This document shows positions 39,675 to 57,502 of a stretch of DNA of 64,000 nucleotides, one piece after another (position 1 is the first letter of the stretch; every line of letters starts with the position of its first letter). Both the position numbers and the translations under genes were made by a program. The notes beneath the pieces are model-generated. The model saw nothing but the letters and a program-made list of their open reading frames with translations, had not been told where the DNA came from and ran no database searches. The DNA comes from Glandiceps talaboti (Eukaryota > Hemichordata > Enteropneusta > Spengelidae), in assembly GCF_964340395.1 (NCBI RefSeq), contig NC_135550.1, positions 33,046,176-33,110,175 of the forward strand, given 5' to 3'.

Positions 39675-40159
39675 AGTTTCTCGGGATCTTAGATATGGAG
39701 TTACAAAGCAGCTATTTTTAAGAAGGCAGTACACACTAATTTCATATTTATGGTGGAAACTTCCTTTCAAAAACTGATCAGGGATAGGTAGTGGTTGCTG
39801 GATATCACAGAGATTGTACTGAGGCATTTCATGATTGATGTAGTGTCTGGTGCTTTCCTGTATTAAAACTGATCATAGAATTTGAGTATGTAAAACTCAA
39901 TGAAATATGAAACTGACAACATTTTGTACAATTTTTAAATTTGATGCAAGAGGAATTTAAACCAGTCGTAACTGAGGTTGTTGTTTTTTTCAATTAGACA
40001 ACCAACAAAAATTCACTGATAATTGTTTAAAATACCAATAATCAGACATTACTCATGTTAATAAGTAGTACAGTAATAAGTTGAAATAATGAGTCCTAGG
40101 GGGAGCTGATGTTTGAATGCTGATCCAAAGATCAATTTGATTGGCTATATTGCACAATA

Positions 40160-40500
40160 GTATGTTTACCAACAGGGGATTCAACACTATTCTGGGTGTA
40201 CAATATATTTACCCACAGGGGATTCAACACTATTCTGGGTGTACAATATGTCTACCCACAGGGGATTCAACACTATTCTGGGTGTACAATATATTTACCC
40301 ACAGGGGATTCAACACTTCTGGGTGTAGAATATGTCTACCCACAGGGGATTCAACACTATTCTGGGTGTACAATATATTTACCCACGGGGGATTCTATTC
40401 TGGGTGTACGATATGTTTACCCACAGGGGATTCCACACTATTCTGGATGTACAATATGTTTACCCACAGGGGATTCTATTCTGGGTGTACGATATTATGA
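40160..40500. repeat. 43-bp minisatellite downstream of VIPAS39
   Basis: About eight copies of ACCCACAGGGGATTCAACAC plus TATTCTGGGTGTACAATATGTTT; three copies have lost part of the CAACACTATT segment. It is about 500 bp past the VIPAS39 stop, possibly in the 3' untranslated region if the ATTAAA at 39862 is skipped. Confidence 0.92.
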
Positions 40501-41888
40501 GTTAGTCATATCTAACAAAAAATAATTCCCCTCCCAAGGAAGCCATACACATTCTGAAGAAATCTGACCATTTGACAAAATATCTTGAGAGAACCTGTTC
40601 CTACCTTTATACTGAGTTGTCCTTTATTAGTATCTGTCCCAGTAACAAGTTGACAAGATGTATAGTAAATAACTTTCATTGTGTATATAGTGTCTTATAC
40701 AATATTGGTCATTTGCATGAACTGTGCCATGTCATTTACATAAATATAACATAATAATAATAATAATGATGATATAGTGTATTGTAATGTATATAAATGT
40801 AGTAATTGTTGTCTTTACTTGCATATCAATGTGTCAGAAGTTCATCTGTTCATAAATTCATACCTACATTGCCATGACAGGATTTTAAGTTGACTTGGCC
40901 AGCTGACAACTCATGAACTGTATAAAGTACTGAGATATAATTGTATATCACAAATTATATCATGGAGGAGCCAAGTTGAACAAAAAATATGGAATATATA
41001 CGATACTTTGGTTGTTCTACATCACAATAACGTAACTGGTTTGAACTATGTCAAAATGGCCATTACCTTCCTAGTTTTTCTTTATATTATTCCCTAATAT
41101 TTTTCTTCATTTAGCCAGAAAATACTCATGACCTAAGGGTTTTGTAAATATGAATCTAGCTACTCATAGTGACAAAGCCCCTTAGGTCACTCATTCCCTT
41201 GACTGAAGAAAAATATTGGGGAATAACATCTATAGTGTACATTTTGTTAACACACAAGAAGGAAGAGATAACGATTTTCTATACCCCTACAGGCTGTAAT
41301 GTAAATTGACACTGTATTTCTGATTATGAAAACCTTCAAATATCAGTGTAGTGCATAATCAGCTGATTACAGGATACATGTAGTAGAAATAACGTGCACT
41401 CTACCTCAGTGTCAGTGATTTTATAATGTTTCATGGTTAACCATTTTATGTACATTTAGTCGACTTTTCTCAATATTAAATCCATCAAAAGTTGGATGGT
41501 GAATGATAATATTGACCCTGGAGTTGATTCTTGAGTCTGTGAGAGAGGCTGCATAAAATGTACAAATATTTATCATCTCTCAGAACATTGAGGTGATGAA
41601 TTTGATTCTCTGTGAGTGAAGAAACTAATTCTGTGAACAAGACAATTAACTTAGAAATGATGTGATTTGACAACTAACTGTGCAATTAACTAAGACCACA
41701 ACTAACTGTGTAGTGTAGCAGAGAAGACAATTCTGACAACAATAACATTGCAACTGTAACTTTATTTAAATATATATATGAGTAAGAAATTTTTGAATAA
41801 ACAGGATTTTTTTTAAATCAAAAGTATTGCAAATGATTGGAGTGTATTTTACATGTACATTATCAGTATGAAAGTTTCACCAGGTTTT

Positions 41889-42420
41889 TACTATATAACT
41901 AGTCTATCTGCTAGACCTCGGATGTTCTTCCGATACAATACGACACACGACCGAACATTGCTATCGAGGATGGAACATCCAAGGTCTAGCAAATGTCATC
42001 AGGATATAAATAACTGCCAATCAGAGCACCGTATTAACGACAAGCATAAACAGAGGACAATAGCTAATTTTTCATGCTTATTCATCTTAAGGAGGGGCTT
42101 GAAAAAATAACCACCAATGCGTTAACTGAAATGTGTGAATGACAACGTCTACACACTCATCAAACACAATTACCATAAACTGATAAGACATGGTAATGAC
42201 GTAAATGTGTTTGTCAACACCTGCATGCAGAGATTGAATATATTAAAGTATATATATGCATACATGGCCCAACCCACCGCTTAATGTAATCTCAATGGAA
42301 TGTCCGGTCTGAAATGACATTTGCTAGACTGTTTGGGCAAGCCCTCACTGTGAACTTAGTTCGCTTATAGTATTGAAAGAAAGCCTGAACGTCTAGCTGC
42401 AAGACTACTATATAACCAGT
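41889..42420. mobile_element. Degenerate foldback element
   Basis: The left end (CTATATAACTAGTCTATCTG, then CTAGAC) pairs loosely with the inverse of the right end near 42385-42416 (TATATAGTAGTCTTGCAGCTAGAC). A second inverted pair lies inside: GCTAGACCTCGGATGTTC at about 41910 against GAACATCCAAGGTCTAGC at about 41973. ATGACATTTGCTAGAC at 42315 is another inverse copy. It looks like an old, nested inverted-repeat transposon; no coding part and no clear target duplication. Confidence 0.45.
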
Positions 42421-44705
42421 GATAAATAGTTTCAGGGACAAGAGAGATTTTCTCAGTCCTTCCATCTCAATACTTATAATCTTCCCAAAATGCCATGCAG
42501 TCATTTACTTCAAGGAAGTAATACTAAGTTAACGTGTGCTTGTATATATACAAATAACTCAAGTATGGCAAGTAATGAGAAGTACTAGGGATGCTCAAAG
42601 GGATGCTAAGTGTAAATATAGGATGTCTTAAAGTTCAAATTCAAATTATTTTGTAATTAGCATGAATTATTCTGTCATCATGTTGACATACAAAGTATAA
42701 AAAAAGTGAACACATTCAATAGAAATTCATACCATGGACAATACTGGGGTAGGATTTACAACATTGTCTTCACTTCATGTAAGACAGGTAACATACAACC
42801 CACAACAATAACCCAGTGCATTTGCTTACTTGAGGCTGTGCTTGAGATAAGCAGGAATGTGACAAATGGCATACAAAGACATGCAATGTAATTAGTGTCA
42901 GTAACTTGTAGTATAAACACCACAGGAACCCTGGATCCAATAACTCTGTTGATACAATGCTACATATATGGCTGTTATTCTTACATTATAACTTCCACAG
43001 ATATAAACAAACTGATAAAACATACAATGTAAACAGATTGGATTAAACATCAATGACTATGGGAACAGGCAGAAATGGAGGAATGTGAGTGCCACATGGA
43101 AAGAAGGACAGTCGATGACCCCCCGCCAGGGGGAAGAAATTGACTTTAATTAATGATGAAAAAAATAAAAGCATTGCCTAAACCATAGACCCTGGTGGAG
43201 GGTCTATGCCTAAACCTACACCATAGGCACCCACTGTTAGTTGTATTGTTGTTTTTACCTAATGTCATTGTGTGAAGTCATTCCATAGCTCACTTCACTC
43301 AAGCAAACACATCAGTGTTTCTTTATTGCAGACGTAGATCAGAATGAGCTGCAGATATGAAATGAATCTCTTGAATCTTGACCACAGTGTGGAAGATTAC
43401 AAATGTTATTTTGACAAAATTTGGATGTAAAGTTAGATAGGTGTAGTAAGTCCTGGAGAGTAGATCTCTCAAGTTGATGCAAGTTGAATTTTGTAAAATT
43501 GTCACTGATTCACTCTGCACATTGGGAGTTGTCATGTAAATGGATTTGCCATTCTTTCAGTACAGTTGTGTTGAAATTATGACAAGTACTGTCACAGCTA
43601 TCAGTATTGGACTGAAAGTATGACAAGTATCCACAGCTATCTGTATTGCCTCTTAATATACCCTATACCTTACTGTCATTATTAATTAAGAATAGTCATC
43701 ATTGTTAATGTTTGACACAGAACAACGATTAAACAGGAATGGAACTGGAGATGTCAAATTATTAAATAACAATGGTAATTTAGTTCAAAAGTATTCTTGT
43801 ACATTTGTAAAACCAGGTAACCATATTATGATTGGTATCAATACAACTACTGCTGAGATTCAGTTGGATTTTTCAACTGGTCTTTCATAATAAGTTCTGC
43901 TGCTTGATGAGTTACATGATGAATGTCCATATAAATCTTTATCAGTGCTTCTGGAAACATCACTTTCAGTACATAGTCCAAATACTGCAAGACAACAAAT
44001 ACAGAAATAACTGTGGTGTGTGGGCATGTACTACTTTACAGTATTCTGTATGTAGTAGGTTCTTGGTATAGGTTTTCACTAGCATGTTGTATGAATATAA
44101 ACACCGACTGTTGTTTGTGTAATATAAGTATGTTCAGCTGCCAAACTGTACACCAGACACACTGCAGTATATGCCCAGAAATACATGTCAGCTCAATGTG
44201 GGCATATACAATGTCCTGGGATTGTTTGGCTCAACCCAACAAATGATGTTGGCGCCCCCAACCTGCTGATCACCATAAACTTTTGTTTACTACTTACTTT
44301 GTTATGTTTAGCACAGAATATTAATACTAGTGTCTGCATTACTATGTCTTGCTGCTCCTCAGAATACAAACTCAAATGAACTTGGTAGGTAAGATCAACT
44401 GTACAAAAAGAAAATTCAACATTCTGTTTAGACAAGCTTAAAACAATGTCATTTAAAGTAATGTGGAATATTAAATGCAGTTTTAGTTGTAATCACCTGG
44501 TAGCTAGTTCACCACCCTCAGATCAAATGACAATTATAAAGATACCCTGTAGATGGTTTAAAGGTTATATCTGTCATGCATAAAAGTTGCTCCTTCTCTC
44601 TAAATTTGGTTTATTTATCATTATTATAATTATAGCCAATGTAGTAATGTAACTTTTAACAATTGACAGGAAAGGTTTCTTCCTTGTCAGTGATAAAATA
44701 CAAAT

Positions 44706-45232
44706 TTATGACTGATGGTCAGAGATACTAATGTGATCTCAAATCCTGCACAATGCCACCTGACTGATGGTCAGAGATACTAATGTGATCTCAAATCCTG
44801 CACAATGCCACCTGACTGATGGTCAGAGATACTAATGTGATCTCAAATCCTGCACAATGCCACCTGACTGATGGTCAGGGATACTAATGTGATCTCAAAT
44901 CCTGCACAATACCACCTGACTAATAGTCAGGGATACTAATGTGATCTCAAAAAATCCTGCACAATGCCACCTGACTGATGGTCAGGGATACTAATGTGAT
45001 CTCAAAGTCCTGCACAATGCCACCTGACTGATGGTCAGAGATACTAATGTGATCTCAAAGTCCTGCACAGTGCCACCTGACTGATGGTCAGAGATACTAA
45101 TGTGATCTCAAATCCTGCACAATGCCACCTGACTGATGGTCAGGGATACAATGTGATCTCAAAGTCCTGCACAATGCCACCTGACTGATGGTCAGATACT
45201 AATGTACTCTCAAATCCTGCACAATGCCACCT
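44706..45232. repeat. 52-bp minisatellite beside the SLX4IP stop codon
   Basis: About ten copies of CTGACTGATGGTCAGAGATA plus CTAATGTGATCTCAAATCCT plus GCACAATGCCAC. Each unit holds the small palindrome CTGACTGATGGTCAG. It ends about 25 bp from the SLX4IP stop (45257-45259), so it probably lies in that gene's 3' untranslated region. Confidence 0.93.
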
Positions 45233-45256
45233 AAATAGACAATTTATGCTAACAGA

Positions 45257-53157
<7,901 letters not shown>

Positions 53158-53650
53158 TAGCACTATATCTCCCGATTAAGAGGGATAGGCTGTTGAATGT
53201 TTACATTAAAATATCCTCTGAATATCCTGAGCTAGCTGTACTGCTTTTCGAACCACTTTATTATTTCGCGGTAGACATTCTACGTAAAAGAGAACCTGAT
53301 TGGTCGAAACGAAAACTCAGAATACATATACATAAGGTACAAGGATTTTGATTAGAGAAAACTGACCTCTGATGACCCCTAGCTAGATCACTGAAATAAC
53401 TGTTACGTATTTTATTATATAAGTTTTATATTTAAAAATGCACTTAAGAAAGTAATACGCATTTATCAATTTCAAACTACATATTAACATAGTGAGTCAT
53501 GATTGTGTTTGAGAAATTTATAAATCTCATGTGTGACCTTTGACCCAAGTCAATGACCTTTACAAATTACATGACCAGCTGCACGTTGTGAAGACAGACA
53601 TGTGATCGAATATTTCTCCAAATGTACATGTCAAGGTCGATATAAAAAAC
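53158..53650. promoter_or_regulatory. Bidirectional promoter region between SLX4IP and MKKS
   Basis: About 500 bp separates the SLX4IP start codon (53157, minus) from the first MKKS-unit exon (ending 53719, plus). It contains several CpGs, a TTCGCGG segment near 53267, and an inverted CCAAT box (GATTGG, 53298-53303) in a good NF-Y context. No TATA box is obvious. Both genes must start within it or very near it. Confidence 0.6.
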
Positions 53651-53719
53651 TGCAAGATCGTTTCGTTATCGAGGTTGTTACCACTAATCTGCAGACGGAT
53701 TGAATTCAATATTTGTAAG
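53651..53719 (+). other. Probable first, noncoding exon of the MKKS unit
   Basis: A strong donor (TTTGTAAG, then GTATGT) ends an exon at 53719, downstream of the promoter and on the MKKS strand. The next acceptor on this strand with coding downstream is at 56692. The 5' boundary is a guess; no ATG-led frame of interest was seen in it. Confidence 0.5.
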
Positions 53720-53799
53720 GTATGTGCATTTGTTGATATGAGATGACTTGTGAAGTTGTGTAAGCACTAACAAGCCTAACAAGTTTTACTTAACCGAGT

Positions 53800-53960
53800 C
53801 ATGGGGGGGGGGGGGGGGTCTCGAGGTACAGCAGTAAGGGAGCCGTCATTATGTACGGCTGGGGGGGGGGGTAGGTAGGAAGAATCTGAGTAACAAAATG
53901 CAAAGCTACGGGGGGGGGGTTCTCAAAAGAATGAGGTGTGAAACGGGGGTCTATATTTTA
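53800..53960. mobile_element. G-rich transposon-end fragment
   Basis: AGGGAGCCGTCATTATGTAC followed by GGCTG and a G-run has the same layout as the ends of the element at 12000-13510 (AGGGACCGGTCAGTTTCTCC, then GCC and a G-run). Two more G-runs flank it (53803 and 53911). Only one end is visible, so it is a relic or solo fragment in MKKS-unit intron 1. Confidence 0.4.
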
Positions 53961-54059
53961 CAAACACACTGAAGTATATAGACCACACTTACCATGTCTT
54001 CCCAGTCAAAAATTACAAAATTTCTTACAGTGCTGCTGGTGTAGTATTTTAATAAATGT

Positions 54060-55790
54060 AATACTAATCTAGTGATATCAATGGCATCACATCTCAAGAT
54101 CTATCTTTGATACCACCAGTAGTCTAGTGATATCAATGGCATCACATCTCAAGATCTATCTTTGATACCACCACTAGTCTAGTGATATCAATGGCATCAC
54201 ATCTCAAGATCTATCTTTGATACCACCACTTGTCTAGTGATATCCATGACATCACATCTCAAGATCTATCTTTGATACCACCACTAATCTAGTGATATCA
54301 ATGGCATCACATCTCAAGATCTATCTTTGATACCACCACTAGTCTAGTGATATCAATGGCATCACATCTCAAGATCTATCTTTGATACCACCACTAGTCT
54401 AGTGATATCCATGGCATCACATCTCAAGATCTATCTTTGATACCACCACTAATCTAGTGATATCAATGGCATCACATCTCAAGATCTATCTTTGATACCA
54501 CCACTAGTCTAGTGATATCAATGGCATCACATCTCAAGATCTATCTTTGATACCACCACTAGTCTAGTGATATCAATGGCATCACATCTCAAGATCTATC
54601 TTTGATACCACCACTAGTCTAGTGATATCAATGGCATCACATCTCAAGATCTATCTTTGATACCACCACTAGTCTAGTGATATCAATGGCATCACATCTC
54701 AAGATCTATCTTTGATACCACCACTAGTCTAGTGATATCAATGGCATCACATCTCAAGATCTATCTTTGATACCACCACTTGTCTAGTGATATCAATGGC
54801 ATCACATCTCAAGATCTATCTTTGATACCACCACTAGTCTAGTGATATCAATGGCATCACATCTCAAGATCTATCTTTGATACCACCAGTAGTCTAGTGA
54901 TATCAATGGCATCACATCTCAAGATCTATCTTTGATACCACCACTAGTCTAGTGATATCAATGGCATCACATCTCAAGATCTATCTTTGATACCACCACT
55001 AGTCTAGTGATATCAATGGCATCACATCTCAAGATCTATCTTTGATACCACCACTAATCTAGTGATATCAATGGCATCACATCTCAAGATCTATCTTTGA
55101 TACCACCACTAGTCTAGTGATATCAATGGCATCACATCTCAAGATCTATCTTTGATACCACCACTAGTCTAGTGATATCAATGGCATCACATCTCAAGAT
55201 CTATCTTTGATACCACCACTAGTCTAGTGATATCAATGGCATCACATCTCAAGATCTATCTTTGATACCACCACTAGTCTAGTGATATCAATGGCATCAC
55301 ATCTCAAGATCTATCTTTGATACCACCACTAGTCTAGTGATATCAATGGCATCACATCTCAAGATCTATCTTTGATACCACCACTTGTCTAGTGATATCA
55401 ATGGCATCACATCTCAAGATCTATCTTTGATACCACCACTAGTCTAGTGATATCAATGGCATCACATCTCAAGATCTATCTTTGATACCACCAGTAGTCT
55501 AGTGATATCAATGGCATCACATCTCAAGATCTATCTTTGATACCACCACTAGTCTAGTGATATCAATGGCATCACATCTCAAGATCTATCTTTGATACCA
55601 CCACTAGTCTAGTGATATCAATGGCATCACATCTCAAGATCTATCTTTGATACCACCACTAGTCTAGTGATATCAATGGCATCACATCTCAAGATCTATC
55701 TTTGATACCACCACTAGTCTAGTGATATCCATGACATCACATCTCAAGATCTATCTTTGATACCACCAGTAGATCTAGACTAATGTAGTA
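54060..55790. repeat. 55-bp minisatellite, about 31 copies, in MKKS-unit intron 1
   Basis: The unit is AGTCTAGTGATATCAATGGC plus ATCACATCTCAAGATCTATC plus TTTGATACCACCACT. Copies are almost identical; the few variants (CCAGT, CCACTT, AATCTAG, CCATGAC) recur in the same order over a block of about ten units, showing higher-order amplification. The ends at 54060 and 55790 hold partial units. Confidence 0.97.
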
Positions 55791-56292
55791 CTTAATAAGT
55801 TTAAATCATGACACTCAACAACAGCAACATTGAGGCTACAAGAAACATTCCCCTTTCATATCCCCTGGCCCTTGAGAGGAGAGGTGATGTCTCAGCTTGT
55901 ACGGGAAAAATTACCAAAAAATTGTGGTAAAAGCTTGTCAAGCTAGTAGGTCAAAGTTCAGCTGATGTAGGCACTATTCCAGTGATATGTCTATTAAGTA
56001 TACTATAGAAAGATTTTACATGTAATCTTACTTAAAAGTCTGCAGAAGTAATACTTTATAGTGGATGTGAAATGGAGCCCTTTCCTGTAGTCTGAAACTC
56101 AATCTCTATGGTATTATTTTGTGTTTGACAGCATTAGCTGGGTGTCATCTTGATTTTCCGTACATAAGTCTTGAATATAGTCTCATATTGTCCTCCAATG
56201 TGAATCTGATTCTGAATCGGAGACCAAATTCATGCATCTTTTGGTATATCCTAATTTATTTGTAGACGTGTGTATGTAGTCTGCTGCAGATG

Positions 56293-56514
56293 TATGTGTA
56301 TATCATGTATGTATGTATGTATGTATGTGTATATCATGTATGTATGTATGTATGTATGTATGTATGTATGTATGTATGTATGTATGTATGTATGTATGTA
56401 TGTATGTATGTATGTATGTATGTATGTATGTATGTATGTATGTATGTATGTATGTATGTATGTATGTGTGTGTGTCTATCAGTCAGTCTGTTGGTGTCAC
56501 ATCTCACCTACCCC

Positions 56515-56569
<55 letters not shown>

Positions 56570-56580
56570 GTATGTATGTA
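56293..56580. repeat. GTAT and CTGT tetranucleotide microsatellites
   Basis: About 40 GTAT units (56306-56470) are followed by a short spacer and about 14 CTGT units (56514-56570). They end about 110 bp before the acceptor at 56692. Open frames through them are artefacts. Confidence 0.96.
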
Positions 56581-56709
56581 TGTGTGTGTTTGTCCATCTG
56601 TACCAACTAATGTGATAGATTGTCCTTTCCTTTTGTGTAAGTTAAAATCCCCAAAAACATTGATATGTCAATTTTCAACTATCACCTTTCAGATCCTGAA
56701 CACAGTAGA

Positions 56710-56994
56710 ATGGATGAGACAGAGAAACCCAAAGTTCAAAGCCATACTAGACCTCCACCACCACCACCACCCAGACCTAATTTCTTTGTCAGAAATAGAT
56801 TTATAATAGTGATGGGTGTAGCACTTATTAGTATACATGCGAGTTGGTATCAGTTACAGAAAAATCCAGTCTTTACTCCTAAAAGATCAGAGCATGCCAG
56901 TGTCAAACCAAGATATATCAAGTCAGAGAAAAAGAAAGAGTCTTCTGATCCCAAGGAATCCAAGGAAAAGTCCAAAAAATCTAACAAAGATTAG
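56710..56994 (+). CDS. 94-aa one-pass membrane microprotein encoded upstream of MKKS
   Basis: The exon is 56693-57024: its acceptor (CACCTTTCAG) precedes this ATG by 17 nt, and a perfect donor (ATAG, then GTAAGT) lies 30 nt after the stop. The next same-strand acceptor opens the first MKKS coding exon, so this frame appears to sit in the MKKS 5' leader as a separate upstream cistron. The protein has a short acidic-to-basic N-terminus, a proline run (RPPPPPPPRPNFF, about residues 15-27), one hydrophobic segment (FIIVMGVALISIHASWY, about 32-48) and a strongly basic Lys/Ser/Glu tail ending KSNKD. This layout suits a small mitochondrial or ER tail-type membrane protein. Mammalian MKKS is reported to carry upstream frames coding for mitochondrial membrane peptides; homology is inferred from position and type, not from alignment. 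An ATG at 56665 in the same frame lies in the intron and was not used. Confidence 0.72.
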   Translation: MDETEKPKVQSHTRPPPPPPPRPNFFVRNRFIIVMGVALISIHASWYQLQKNPVFTPKRSEHASVKPRYIKSEKKKESSDPKESKEKSKKSNKD

Positions 56995-57502
56995 ATTCAA
57001 CTGATCAACTGATATCACACATAGGTAAGTTGAATTGTATCGTCATCCCAATCTCTCCTGTGTTTTCCTAACACACTTGCCATCATGCAAATGCAAATGA
57101 AGCTTTAAAATGGGATTTCTTGTCAGAAAGCTAAAACTTTAAAACTATTGTCTGTTTAATTCAAATGGTGAAATCTGCTGATGATGTTTCTGGGGTATAG
57201 ATGAAGAGGTGTTGATGAGACAATTATTTACAGTATTCCTTTTAGTATGTAAATCTGCCAAAACTCAAAAATGTTATGCATATGAATGACCTTCTTTATA
57301 AAATAACAGCATGGATTTCAATATCAGTTGTGAACGAAGCCTTTGTAATGATTCACAATTAGATTCCAAGTTGTTATCTTTAATACTGTCCCAAAAAGTT
57401 TGCTGTTTTATTAGGATGTACAGTGAGTGCAGTATAAATTAATATTCTAATTTAAACAAAATTGTAATTCTTTCATTCTTTCAGTTGTCTGTAATTATCA
57501 GA

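Larger units (their letters stand above)
39675..45256. other. Tail-to-tail gap between VIPAS39 and SLX4IP
   Basis: This contains both 3' untranslated regions, the arrays at 40160 and 44708, and the foldback repeat at 41889. Short open frames (43702-43890, 44013-44435) show no known domain. No RNA gene was seen. A small hairpin around a repeated CATAGACCCTGG/GGGTCTATG lies at about 43184-43210. Confidence 0.6.

Noticed and set aside
54060-55790. Regular repeats resembling a CRISPR array
   Set aside because: Units are contiguous without unique spacers, and the context is an intron-rich animal genome.
56665-56709. Longer start for the microprotein
   Set aside because: The ATG at 56665 lies before the acceptor at 56691-56692, within the intron.
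57485-57502. MKKS start at the very first codon of the exon
   Set aside because: That codon is TTG directly after the splice acceptor; the first ATG is at 57503.
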